Below are positions 46,481-54,900 of a stretch of DNA of 64,000 nucleotides, one piece after another (position 1 is the first letter of the stretch; each line of letters starts with the position of its first letter). The DNA is from Calditrichaceae bacterium. Its GTDB lineage: Bacteria > Calditrichota > Calditrichia > RBG-13-44-9 > J075. The notes beneath the pieces are model-generated. The model worked only from the letters and a program-made list of their open reading frames with translations. It did not search any database and was not told the DNA's origin. Made by a program: the position numbers and the translations under genes. The DNA lies in NCBI GenBank assembly GCA_013360445.1, contig JABWBP010000024.1, forward strand, positions 1 through 64,000. Reading direction: 5' to 3'.

Positions 46481-47758
46481 ATGGCCCACGTCATCACGAT
46501 GATCTTAGCCGGTGGGCAGGGCAGCCGCTTGTATCCCCTCACCAAACGCCGCTCTAAACCGGCCGTTCCCATTGCCGGGAAATTTCGCTTGATCGATATT
46601 CCGATCTCCAATTGCATGCACTCCAATTACCGGCGCATCTTTATCTGCACCCAGTTCGCCGCCGAGTCGCTGCATCGCCACATTTTTGCCACTTACCGCT
46701 TCAGTATTTTCACCAAAGATTTCATTACCATCCTCTCCGCCCAGCAAACCCTGGAAAACCGCGACTGGTACCAGGGCACCGCCGATGCGGTGCGGCAAAA
46801 CCTGGGCTTCATTCGCCAATCCGATGACCTGGTGCTCATCCTCTCCGGGGATCACCTCTACCGCATGGATTACCGGAAATTCGTGGATTACCACCTGGAA
46901 AAGGGAGCTGACATAACCATCTCGGTGATCCCGGTGCATCGCGACCAGGCCGACCAGTTCGGGGTGATGAAAATCAACCGCCAGTGCCTGGTGAAAACGT
47001 TTTACGAGAAACCCGGGGAACCGGAAATTTTGGACCAGCTTGCCGTCCCCGAACAGGCCTTCAAAGAGCAGGGCATTGACCCTCGCGGCAGAACCCACCT
47101 TGCTTCCATGGGGATTTACGTGTTCAAAAAGGACGTGTTAGTAGAATTGCTCAAAGGCTCCGATTTTTCCGATTTCGGCAAGGAAGTCATCCCCTATGCC
47201 ATCCCCCGTCACAAGGTGTTCGCCTACCTGTTCGACGGTTACTGGGAAGACATCGGAACCATCGCCTCCTTCTTCGAGGCGCACTTAGATTTGACCCGCA
47301 CCCTTCCCAAATTCAATTTTTATGATGAAGAAAGGCCGATTTTTTCCAATCCCCGCTTTTTGCCCGGCTCTAAAGTGCTCAACGCCCAGACCGAAAACAC
47401 CATTCTCTGCGACGGCTCCATTGTGAATCCCTCCCGGATCAAAGATGCGATCATCGGAATCCGCTCCATCGTGGGAAAGCACTGCACCCTGGACCGGGTG
47501 ATTATGATGGGAGCGGACTTTTTCGAGACCAACCAGGACCGCATTCGGAATAAAGAATTGGGAAGGCCGAACGTGGGGATCGGCGATAACTGCTACATCG
47601 AGCAGGCGATTATCGACAAAAACGCCCGAATCGGCAACAACGTGCGCATTACCCGCCACCCGGAGGTCGATTTTTTCGAGGCTGACAACTATGTCATCCG
47701 CGATGGCATCGTGGTAATTCCGAAAGATACCATCATTCCGGATAATACCTTTATTTAA
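46481..47758 (+). CDS. glgC: Glucose-1-phosphate adenylyltransferase
   Basis: 425 residues from ATG 46481 (MAHVITMILAGGQGSRLYPL), chosen because AAAGGAAG lies upstream; the frame open to 46406 is not used. It has the nucleotidyltransferase motif ILAGGQGSRLYPLTKRRSKP, the substrate loop FRLIDIPISNC, the product region WYQGTADAVRQNL, DQFGVMKI and the sugar-phosphate segment YEKPGEP. The C-terminal left-handed helix has GIRSIVGKHCTLDRVIMMGAD and ends with IPKDTIIPDNTFI. The enzyme makes ADP-glucose from ATP and glucose-1-phosphate, the committed step of bacterial glycogen synthesis. No glgA, glgB or glgP is nearby. It is followed by a repeat region and unrelated membrane genes. Confidence 0.95.
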   Translation: MAHVITMILAGGQGSRLYPLTKRRSKPAVPIAGKFRLIDIPISNCMHSNYRRIFICTQFAAESLHRHIFATYRFSIFTKDFITILSAQQTLENRDWYQGTADAVRQNLGFIRQSDDLVLILSGDHLYRMDYRKFVDYHLEKGADITISVIPVHRDQADQFGVMKINRQCLVKTFYEKPGEPEILDQLAVPEQAFKEQGIDPRGRTHLASMGIYVFKKDVLVELLKGSDFSDFGKEVIPYAIPRHKVFAYLFDGYWEDIGTIASFFEAHLDLTRTLPKFNFYDEERPIFSNPRFLPGSKVLNAQTENTILCDGSIVNPSRIKDAIIGIRSIVGKHCTLDRVIMMGADFFETNQDRIRNKELGRPNVGIGDNCYIEQAIIDKNARIGNNVRITRHPEVDFFEADNYVIRDGIVVIPKDTIIPDNTFI

Positions 47759-47918
47759 GTGTCTAAAGTGTCTAAAGTGTCTAAAGTGCCTAAAGTGAGC
47801 TAAAGTGAGCTAAAGCGCCTGAATTGCTCGACGTTGCCCGAATAGAGCTTAAAACACCCCGGCTCCTTTGCTCACAACAGACATTTTAGATACTTGAGAT
47901 ACTTTAGTCACTTTTAAC
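47757..47918. repeat. Tandem AAGTGTCTA repeats with inverted counterpart
   Basis: AAGTGTCTA is reiterated three times from 47758, then varies to AAGTGAGCTA. Complementary words (ACTTTAGTCACTTT) return at about 47890-47915. It covers most of the glgC downstream gap and may serve as transcription stop; no clear U-tract is seen. Confidence 0.8.
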
Positions 47919-47935
47919 ACCGTAACTCACCATCC

Positions 47936-48358
47936 ATGCCCGCAATCTCTCGCTGGTTCATCAAAGCCGGGTTAGTTTATTTCTTAGCGGCGATGCTGCT
48001 GGCCATCGGCCTGAAAGCCCAATTCAGCTTCCCGGTTCTCCGGTTTCTGGCCTTTTTTAACCCGGTCTATTATCATCTGCTAACGGTGGGATGGATTACC
48101 CAGATCATCATGGGCGTTTCCCATTGGATGTTTCCCCGCTTTAGCCGGGAAAAACCCCGCGGCAACGAAGCCCTGGCCTGGCTGGTCTTTGTGCTGCTGA
48201 ATGCCGGGCTGCTCTTGCGCATTACCGGGGAGCCGATGTTGGCATTAAACCCCGGGAGTATTTGGAATACCCTGCTGATTTTATCCGCCATCCTGCAATG
48301 GCTGGCCGGGGCGCTGTATATCCGCGCCATCTGGCCGCGCCTGAAAGAAAAGCCCTGA
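47936..48358 (+). CDS. Small 4-TM protein with conserved His, heme-oxidase-like motif (first of pair)
   Basis: 140 residues, four hydrophobic segments (LVYFLAAMLLAIGL, YYHLLTVGWITQIIMGVSHW, LAWLVFVLLNAGLLL, LLILSAILQWLAGALYI). YHLLTVGWITQIIMGVSHWMFPR resembles the helix of heme-copper oxidase/cbb3-type subunit I-like proteins in which a histidine precedes GW. It is four bases from a second gene with the same design (HVEFTLVGWIIQFVMGAAYW), so they are probably tandem duplicates acting as a pair. The ribosome-binding site before ATG 47936 is weak (preceded by CACCATCC). Function unknown; heme or quinol association is possible, but only one His in each is conserved in the motif. Confidence 0.7.
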   Translation: MPAISRWFIKAGLVYFLAAMLLAIGLKAQFSFPVLRFLAFFNPVYYHLLTVGWITQIIMGVSHWMFPRFSREKPRGNEALAWLVFVLLNAGLLLRITGEPMLALNPGSIWNTLLILSAILQWLAGALYIRAIWPRLKEKP

Positions 48359-48361
48359 ACG

Positions 48362-48772
48362 ATGCCATTCCTGAGCCTGATATTAATCCGTACCGCGCTG
48401 CTTTACCTGGCAATCGGGTTTACCCTGGGGGGATTGATCCTGCTGAACAAAGCCGTCCCCTTCCAGCCGGCTTTGTGGCGGCTGCTGCCCCTGCACGTTG
48501 AGTTTACGCTGGTGGGTTGGATCATCCAATTTGTGATGGGAGCGGCGTACTGGATGCTGCCGCGCCTGGGCCAGTACCGGCCGCGCGGGAGCGACGTCCC
48601 GGTATGGGGAACGATCATCTGCCTGAATGCAGGAATCTGGCTGGCGGGCATTGCGACGTTCGTTTCCAGCCCCTTTCCGCTGGAAATGGCCGGGCGGATG
48701 CTGGAATTTGCAGCGATTGTTCTCTTTGCGGTTCACGCCTGGCCGCGGGTGCGCCCGTTTGGAGAGGGATGA
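48362..48772 (+). CDS. Small 4-TM protein with conserved His, paralogue of preceding gene
   Basis: 136 residues, starting three bases after the preceding stop, so translation is probably coupled. TM segments: IRTALLYLAIGFTLGGLILL, VEFTLVGWIIQFVMGAAYWM, GTIICLNAGIWLAGIATFV and AGRMLEFAAIVLFAVHAW. The shared pattern His-x(4)-hydrophobic-GWIxQxxMGxxxWMxPR matches residues in the first protein, so the pair may form a heterodimer. No known family is certain. It ends 219 bases before the PorV-like gene. Confidence 0.7.
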   Translation: MPFLSLILIRTALLYLAIGFTLGGLILLNKAVPFQPALWRLLPLHVEFTLVGWIIQFVMGAAYWMLPRLGQYRPRGSDVPVWGTIICLNAGIWLAGIATFVSSPFPLEMAGRMLEFAAIVLFAVHAWPRVRPFGEG

Positions 48773-48991
48773 GGGGATTGCCCCGCCCCGAAGGAGTTTC
48801 TTCGGAAAAGAGGGAGCTTTGCCGCGGATTTCGGATTGGGGATTGAAGAAAGTTCTACCGTTGCCTGCGCGATTCCCCGGCGGCGAATTTATCCGTTTTT
48901 TTTCCGCCTTTCCGGTGATATATTGGCGCGAGAAACTTTTAGGGCGAAAGAGGGTTTGAAGTCCATAACCGAAACGCAAAGGGTCAAGACC

Positions 48992-49990
48992 ATGAAGTAT
49001 AGAGGGTTTATCATCGCGGGGATTTTGTTGGGCGGGGTTCTCGGGCAGGCGTCGCTGCGGGCCGATAGCGGTTTTCGCAAATACGCCGGGGAGTTCATGT
49101 CTATCGACGTTTCCGCCCGCGCCCAGGCCATGGGCGGGGCCTTCTCTCCCCTTTCCGACGACGTGTACGCTACTTTCTACAATCCCGCCGGGCTGGTGCA
49201 GATTCAAACCACCCAGGTCGCTTTTACCCATACCCAGCAGTTCCTCGCCTCGGTGAATTACGATTACCTGGGTTTTACCAAACCGCTCTCGGACGATAAA
49301 GCAATCGGCCTGAGCCTCATCCGCTTAGGAGTGGACAACGTGCTGGATTCCCGGGTGGCCGGCATCTTAGATGAGAACGGCATTCTGCAGGGCATCGACG
49401 AAAGCCAGCTCAAGAATTTCAACAGTTCCGACTATGTGTTTTTCTTCTCCCTGGGGCATCGTATCAACTCCAAATTGATGTGGGGATTCAACGCGAAGTT
49501 GGTGCGCCGGAATTTGGCCGAGCACCACGCCAACGGGTTAGGCTTCGACGCCGGGCTGCTCTACTCCTTTAGCAATCGCTGGAAATTTTCCGCCATGCTG
49601 CGCAATATTACCACCACTTTGATCGCCTGGGACACCGGGGAAAAGGAATTTGTAAGCCCCACCCTGCGATTCGGAAGCTCCTACCTCCTTCCCCTGCCGG
49701 GACTGAACAGTTATTTCGTACCGGTGCTCGACCTGGTGGTGCAAACCCAGGCCGCTCCGCACCTGACTGACAACGCCCTCGGCTCCGATTACTTGGGCGG
49801 GGCGATCGGGGGCGAATTCGTGATCCGGGAGCGCCTGTTCCTGCGCGGCGGCTACGACGAATTGCAGCGCCCCAACTTCGGCATCGGCGTTCGCATCCCC
49901 CACGTGATGGTAGATTATTCCTTCACCAGCTTCGACCAGGAATTAGGCAACGCCCACCGGGTGGGGCTGTTGGTGGATTTTAATAAGTAG
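48992..49990 (+). CDS. PorV/PorQ-family outer-membrane protein
   Basis: 332 residues from ATG 48992 (MKYRGFIIAGILLGGVLG), with AAAGGG upstream; the frame is open to 48836 but the signal peptide begins here. After cleavage near LRADSG, the protein opens with the family's SIDVSARAQAMGGAFSPLSD and YATFYNPAGLVQ and proceeds as amphipathic beta strands ending in the aromatic-rich HRVGLLVDF. PorV-like barrels in FCB bacteria act as shuttle and docking partners for T9SS cargo; others are FadL-like transporters. Four T9SS-tagged genes in the window fit a secretion role, but no PorU/PorK/Spr genes are present to confirm. Confidence 0.82.
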   Translation: MKYRGFIIAGILLGGVLGQASLRADSGFRKYAGEFMSIDVSARAQAMGGAFSPLSDDVYATFYNPAGLVQIQTTQVAFTHTQQFLASVNYDYLGFTKPLSDDKAIGLSLIRLGVDNVLDSRVAGILDENGILQGIDESQLKNFNSSDYVFFFSLGHRINSKLMWGFNAKLVRRNLAEHHANGLGFDAGLLYSFSNRWKFSAMLRNITTTLIAWDTGEKEFVSPTLRFGSSYLLPLPGLNSYFVPVLDLVVQTQAAPHLTDNALGSDYLGGAIGGEFVIRERLFLRGGYDELQRPNFGIGVRIPHVMVDYSFTSFDQELGNAHRVGLLVDFNK

Positions 49991-50216
49991 GCCGGGTGAA
50001 GCAAGTAGGCAGTAGGCAACTTACTCAATGCTTACTTTCAATTCTCCTGCTCCTGCCAACTGCCCTCCCGACAACGACATTTCCATCCCTGGAAATATGT
50101 GGGATTAAACCTTCCGGGTTTAACTGCCCTTGCCAACTGCCCCTCCCCCTTCCTCTCTCACTCAATAGTTGTTTTATCTTCCTCAATTTCCTATCTTTGA
50201 CTCCGATAATGTCAAC

Positions 50217-52079
50217 GTGAAAACGATTGTGAGCATTACGACCGCGAGCAAAAGATTATTGATCCTGCTTCTTGCCGGCGTGCTTATTATTGGCGGCGGC
50301 GCGCTCCTGGTCCGGTCCTTGAACCGGGCGTTCGCGGATTTTGCCGAACAGGGCAACAAGGCTTTCCGCGACCAGTTGGCTCTTTCACTCACTGCCCAGG
50401 TGGGAGCCGCGATTGTTTCGAACAAATTCAACCTGGCCGATTTCGATCAATACACCAAACACCCGCTCCGGCTGGAACTGCGGAAATTCACCCAGTCGCC
50501 GGGGCCGCAAATGGATGCTTTTATTCAAGAAATTTTTCTGATCGATGAAAAAAATACTATCGTGATCAGCACCGAGTTGGGGCACGAAGGGAAAACTTTT
50601 ACCCGCTCGACAGACATGCAGTATTTGTCGGCGGGCGTTCCCGCGGTCATTCTCCCGGAGGCAGAGAACGCTGCCGGGAGCGTGGAAGTGCTCTGGCCGA
50701 TCCTGGTCAACCAGCAGTTTCAAGGCTATATCCGCGCCCTGGTACGGGTAAATCGTAATTTAACCCTAGAAGGCGCCCGCACGGTTTCGTTAGGGATTTA
50801 TTTCCTGGGGGCGGGAATCGTCAGCCTCTTGGGGCTGTTGTTGCTTTTTCGCAGCAAACCGCCGGCGGCAGGGCAACCGGCCTCCGGCCCGGAGAAAGCC
50901 TCCCCGGAGGCGCAGGACGCCCCTTCCGAGGGTGAATTGCCGGAAGAAAGCGGTTCCGTGTTCAGCCGGCTGACCGAGTTATATCAGAAAACCGACGACC
51001 TGGACAAAAGTTTTCAGCAATCGGAAGAAAAGATCCACTCCATGATGCGGGTGCTGAACCAGGGATTGCTGATTTTGGACCTTAATATGAACATCATCAC
51101 CCATAATGAATACCTTTTAGACGTGTTCCACGTGCGGCGCACTTCTACCACCCAACGTAAAATTTACGACCTGCTGCAGCGCAATCCGCGCCTGCTGGAA
51201 ATCTATCGCCGCGCCAAAGATCCTTTTATTTACGAAGTGAAGCAGGTATTGCCGATCAACCTGCTCAACGGGCGCAAGATCAGCGTGGAGGTGCTGGCGC
51301 GGCCGTTCTTGAACGGTGAGAACCTGGCCGGGGTAACTTTCTATATCAAAAATCTGGACATGTTGAATGAATTAGAGAAAACCCTGCAAAAGAGCATGAA
51401 ATACGGGGTAATCTCCCAGCTCTCTTCCAGCATCGGGCACGAAATCCGCAACCCCCTCAGCTCCTTAGCGATCCATACCGAAATCGTTGACAACATGGTT
51501 TCCAAATCCGTGGAAGATGAAGCGCATTTGAAAAAGATCAAAAAGTCGATTTCCATTCTGAATTCGGAGGTGGAGCGGCTGCAAAAATTGATCGATCAAT
51601 TCTTCACCCTGGCAAAAGCGCAGGAAATCCAGCTAAGTTATGAGAATATCAACGACCTGATCGAGGAGATTTACGATCTGGTTCATCAGCAGGCGCTGGA
51701 AAAGAACGTTCGGGTGACCCAGTACCTGGCGAATAATCTTCCTATGATAAAAGTTAGCAAAGATCAATTGAAACAGGTGATCATCAACTTAATTTTGAAC
51801 GGATTCGACGCCATGCCCGATGGGGGCGATCTTTCCATTCGCACCGCCTTTCGCGACGGTTCGGTGGTGATTTCCGTGAAAGATTCCGGCCAGGGAATCC
51901 CCGAAAACATCCGCGATAATATTTTCGACCTGTATTTCACCACCAAAGAGAGCGGAGGCGGCATCGGGCTGGCAATTTCCCGGAAAATCATCGAAGCCCA
52001 CGAAGGCAAGCTGTTTTTTGAGACCCAAACCGGGGTTGGCACGGTTTTTTATGTCGAACTGCCTACTTCGCAAAAATAA
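50217..52079 (+). CDS. Membrane sensor histidine kinase with PAS domain
   Basis: About 620 residues from GTG 50217 (frame also open from TTG 50169, but the signal helix begins just after GTG). TM1 is LLILLLAGVLIIGGGALL (about 13-30); a periplasmic sensing region follows (about 35-195); TM2 is IYFLGAGIVSLLGLLLLF (about 200-217). A PAS-like domain (about 270-385) precedes the HisKA dimerisation helix SSSIGHEIRNPLSSLAIHTE (His408) and the HATPase domain with the N box NLILNGFDAMPDGG, G1 SVKDSGQGIPENI and G2 ESGGGIGLAISRKI. It is a class I kinase like NtrB or AtoS. The NtrC-type regulator follows 15 bases downstream, so they form a cognate pair. Signal unknown. Confidence 0.9.
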   Translation: MKTIVSITTASKRLLILLLAGVLIIGGGALLVRSLNRAFADFAEQGNKAFRDQLALSLTAQVGAAIVSNKFNLADFDQYTKHPLRLELRKFTQSPGPQMDAFIQEIFLIDEKNTIVISTELGHEGKTFTRSTDMQYLSAGVPAVILPEAENAAGSVEVLWPILVNQQFQGYIRALVRVNRNLTLEGARTVSLGIYFLGAGIVSLLGLLLLFRSKPPAAGQPASGPEKASPEAQDAPSEGELPEESGSVFSRLTELYQKTDDLDKSFQQSEEKIHSMMRVLNQGLLILDLNMNIITHNEYLLDVFHVRRTSTTQRKIYDLLQRNPRLLEIYRRAKDPFIYEVKQVLPINLLNGRKISVEVLARPFLNGENLAGVTFYIKNLDMLNELEKTLQKSMKYGVISQLSSSIGHEIRNPLSSLAIHTEIVDNMVSKSVEDEAHLKKIKKSISILNSEVERLQKLIDQFFTLAKAQEIQLSYENINDLIEEIYDLVHQQALEKNVRVTQYLANNLPMIKVSKDQLKQVIINLILNGFDAMPDGGDLSIRTAFRDGSVVISVKDSGQGIPENIRDNIFDLYFTTKESGGGIGLAISRKIIEAHEGKLFFETQTGVGTVFYVELPTSQK

Positions 52080-52094
52080 GAAAGGATTTACGTA

Positions 52095-53456
52095 ATGGAA
52101 AATTTTAGTATCCTGATCGTCGATGATGATGAAAATCTGCGCATCGGAATGGCAACGATCCTCGAGGATGAAGGATTTACCGTGCATGAGGCAGAAAACG
52201 GGCGTGAGGGACTGGAGAAACTGGAGCAGGAGGTGTATGATCTGATCATTACCGATTATAAAATGAACGAAATGGACGGGATGCGTTTCTTGCAGCAGAT
52301 TCGCAACGACTTCCCCTCCGTCAAAGTGATTATGGTGACCGGTTTCGGCTCCATCGAACACGCCGTGGAAGCCATGAAGTTAGGAGCGATCAATTACATC
52401 ACCAAGCCGGTAAAACCGAAGCAATTGGTGCAATTGGCGAAGAACGTGTTACAGATTGGCGAGGAAGATATCACTCCCCAGGAAAAACAGAACCGCTTGA
52501 AAAAGTACTACCATTTCCATCGCCTGGTGGGGCAGAGCAAGCCGATGCAGCAAATCTACCGCCGCATCAAGGAGGTGGTGCCCACGGATATTCCGGTGTT
52601 GATCGCCGGCGAAAGCGGCACCGGCAAGGAGATGGTCGCCCAGGCCATCCACGAACTTTCCAACCGGAAAAACGAGCCTTTCATTGCCGTCAACACCGGG
52701 GCGATTCCCCGGGAATTGATCGCTTCGGAGTTGTTCGGGCACTTGAAGGGGGCGTTTACCGGGGCAATCGCGGATAAAAAAGGGAAGTTCGAAGAGGCGA
52801 ATGAAGGCACCCTGTTCTTGGATGAAATCGGCACCATGGGCCCGGAAGTGCAAATCAGCCTGTTGCGGGTGTTAGAAAACCAGGTGATTGAGCGGGTGGG
52901 CAGCAACCGTTCCATCAAGGTGAACGTGCGCATCATTACCGCCACCAACGATGATCTGGAGAAGCTGATCGAAGAGAACAAATTCCGGGAAGACCTCTAT
53001 TACCGGCTCAACGTGTTCATCATCGAGATTCCTCCCCTGCGGGAACGGCAGCCGGATATTCCCTATTTAGCCAATTATTACCGGGAAATGTTCAACCTGG
53101 AGTTGGGAAAGAAGGTGGGCGGCATTGCCCCCCCGGCCATGGAGGCGTTAAAGGAGTACCAGTGGCCGGGAAATGTGCGAGAATTGCGCAATGTGATCCT
53201 GCGAGCGGTGCTGACCGCTAACGACCAGGTGGAGTTGAAGCACCTGCCGTCCAACATCATCAAACCGGGATTAACCCAGGTGAATATTACCTTTAAGCCC
53301 GGTATTCCCCTCTCGGAAGTTGAGAAAACCATGATCATCCAGACCCTCAAGGCGGTGCGGGGCAATAAGCTGAAAGCCGCTTCCATTTTGGGAATCAGCC
53401 GCCGCTCCCTCTATAATAAGCTCGAGGAGTATGGCATTCCCGATAACGAGATGTAA
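52095..53456 (+). CDS. NtrC-type sigma-54-dependent response regulator
   Basis: 453 residues. Receiver domain with acidic pocket IVDDDE, phosphoacceptor Asp54 (LIITDYKMNEMDGM) and conserved Lys in ITKPVKP. The central AAA+ domain has Walker A AGESGTGKEMVAQAIHE (about 170-186), the sigma-54 contact loop GAFTGA (about 219-224), Walker B EGTLFLDEIG and the arginine-finger region FREDLYYRLNVFII. The C-terminal Fis-type helix-turn-helix is GNKLKAASILGISRRSLYNK (about 426-445). It activates transcription with sigma-54 after phosphorylation by the upstream kinase. No -24/-12 promoter was identified with confidence in the window. Confidence 0.95.
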   Translation: MENFSILIVDDDENLRIGMATILEDEGFTVHEAENGREGLEKLEQEVYDLIITDYKMNEMDGMRFLQQIRNDFPSVKVIMVTGFGSIEHAVEAMKLGAINYITKPVKPKQLVQLAKNVLQIGEEDITPQEKQNRLKKYYHFHRLVGQSKPMQQIYRRIKEVVPTDIPVLIAGESGTGKEMVAQAIHELSNRKNEPFIAVNTGAIPRELIASELFGHLKGAFTGAIADKKGKFEEANEGTLFLDEIGTMGPEVQISLLRVLENQVIERVGSNRSIKVNVRIITATNDDLEKLIEENKFREDLYYRLNVFIIEIPPLRERQPDIPYLANYYREMFNLELGKKVGGIAPPAMEALKEYQWPGNVRELRNVILRAVLTANDQVELKHLPSNIIKPGLTQVNITFKPGIPLSEVEKTMIIQTLKAVRGNKLKAASILGISRRSLYNKLEEYGIPDNEM

Positions 53457-53469
53457 AAAACTTGCACAG

Positions 53470-53640
53470 TTTTTTTGTGTTCAAGTGACCGGGTGTTCAA
53501 GTGTTCTGGTGTTATAGTGTTATAGTGTCCGAGTATGTTCTTCTTTACAGAAAACACAGAATAAGGATCCTATAACACATAAGCAATATAACACCTGAAT
53601 ACTTGAACACCTGAACACCCGAACACAATTTTCTGGCAAA
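53470..53640. repeat. Palindrome of GTGTTCAAGTG words
   Basis: From 53476 the sequence reads GTGTTCAAGTG, then GTGTTCAAGTGTTC and GTGTTATAGTGTTATAG. The complementary words (CTATAACAC, ATAACACC, ACTTGAACACCTGAACAC) return at about 53570-53632. This can fold into a long imperfect hairpin between two plus-strand genes. Confidence 0.85.
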
Positions 53641-53721
53641 CATTTTGCCCTTCAAAATATCCAACGTGGTCTGTACTGCACTGCGGTAAATTAAACCAAA
53701 CCATTTTGAAGGGGCCCTGAA

Positions 53722-54108
53722 ATGTTAGCGATCTCGACCAAAAGGATTTTGGTGGCTGAAGACGACCGCAGTCTCAGCCGGAGCATGGATACCTGGCTCA
53801 CCCTGGAGGGTTTTTACGTGGTTACCGTGTTTAACGGGGAAGAAGCGCTGAACAAGTTAGTGCAGCAGCGCTACGATCTGCTGATTACCGATATTGCCAT
53901 GCCGCGTTTGAACGGGTTGGAATTAATCGCCAAAATTCGCCGCCTCCATCCCGGCCTGCCCATTATGGTGGTCTCCGGCAAGGTAAACGAGACGATTATT
54001 GCCGATCTGCGGGAGATGGACGTGCGCTACATCCTCCCCAAGCCGATCAAGCCTACCGAATTTCGCAAAATTATCAATAAGCTGTTCCCGGAAGAGCTTT
54101 ACAGTTAA
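53722..54108 (+). CDS. Single-domain CheY-like response regulator
   Basis: 128 residues: one receiver domain, no output domain. Acidic pocket VAEDDRSL, phosphoacceptor Asp57 in LLITDIAMPRLNG, signalling Ser in VVSGKVN and Lys in ILPKPIKPTEF. It lies 266 bases after the NtrC-type gene, across a palindrome. It could relay phosphate or compete with the neighbouring kinase; its output partner is not visible. Confidence 0.9.
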   Translation: MLAISTKRILVAEDDRSLSRSMDTWLTLEGFYVVTVFNGEEALNKLVQQRYDLLITDIAMPRLNGLELIAKIRRLHPGLPIMVVSGKVNETIIADLREMDVRYILPKPIKPTEFRKIINKLFPEELYS

Positions 54109-54150
54109 GGCGATGTCCGCACACTTGGTTATTTCCCCCGGAGCCTCGCA

Positions 54151-54639
54151 TCACTCGTGGTCGCTTATGCTCAGGATGGGTTCAAAAGGGTTTAGGAGCA
54201 TCAAGCCCTTAATTGACTTAAGGGAGCCAGAAAAAAATAATGTACCCAACTGAGCGCACAGAGTTATTGAAACACATTAGCGTTCAGTGGTACAATAAAA
54301 AGGGCGAAAGCCCTCGGGTTACCAGGATACTGTTGGTATGGAGTGCGCTGGCAGCAACAATCGCGTCCGGGATCTTAATCCGTTTCGATGCTCGAATTTG
54401 GATAGCCTTTTCCTCAACAGAATCGCTGATGCCTGTTTTTTCGAATAATGCCAACAACCGCTGAATTTTTTCCTTTTCTTCCTCCGTTAATTCAGGGAAA
54501 CCTAATAATTCGATATAGGTAATGAAGGAGCAGTACAATTTGTCATTTACAGGTTGTAAACCTGCAAAGAAATTTTCGATGATTGGTTCGCCTGCCAGGT
54601 GATAGATAAGAATATCGTATCAACGAAATACTTTTTCAT
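54151..54639 (-). pseudogene. PIN-domain (VapC-like) toxin, frameshifted and interrupted by a 96-bp repeat
   Basis: Read on the minus strand, ATG 54639 overlaps the antitoxin stop by ATGA, the usual coupling of such pairs. The start MKKYFVDT carries the first PIN acidic residue. A one-base loss near 54614-54616 then shifts the frame (VDTNILIYHLAGE would be restored by adding one A). The second frame runs through YCSFITYIELLGFPELTEEE and KIPDAIVAASALH (the DAI acidic site) to NSILVTR, where it enters the repeat 54219-54314. On the far side the same type of frame resumes as KSIKGLMLLNPFEPILSISD and stops at 54151. Thus the RNase toxin is inactive as sequenced. Missing between LVTR and KSI are about five codons expected from PIN proteins. 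Confidence 0.75.
54219..54314. repeat. 96-bp repeat element, copy 1 (inside PIN gene)
   Basis: 95 of 96 bases identical to 60320-60415. It starts TAAGGGAGCCAG and ends GGGCGAAAGCCCT. On the minus strand its first bases form a hairpin AGGGC-TTTC-GCCCT followed by TTTTTATT, a terminator-like signal. It interrupts the PIN frame between LVTR and KSIKG. Confidence 0.92.
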
Positions 54640-54836
54640 AACCTATCCCATTCTGACCGGCTCTGCTCTAGATAACGTAAGAGCTTCTTTTTCCTGTTCT
54701 TTAACAATCCACAGGTACTCTTGATGATTTCCAAATCGGCATAAGAAATTAACAGAAGCTCATCGGGTAATTCAATCCGGATATACTCATCGTTGAGTTC
54801 CTTAATAACCTCTCTGGGTAAAGTGATTTCGGCCAT
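54636..54836 (-). CDS. Putative antitoxin of the decayed PIN toxin
   Basis: 66 residues: MAEITLPREVIKELNDEYIR then a basic C-terminus (KNRKKKLLRYLEQSRSEWDRL). The N-terminal pattern ITLPxEVxKxL suits a DNA-binding or dimerising antitoxin segment, and the C-terminal part would wrap the toxin. It overlaps the toxin start by four bases (ATGA). No known subfamily is certain; a Phd- or AbrB-like class is possible. With the toxin broken, it may now be dispensable. Confidence 0.65.
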   Translation of the reverse strand: MAEITLPREVIKELNDEYIRIELPDELLLISYADLEIIKSTCGLLKNRKKKLLRYLEQSRSEWDRL

Positions 54837-54900
54837 AATATTACTTCCCTTCTTAATGTGTACATAAAATATAGTGATTAATTTTCCGGCCTCAAAGCCT

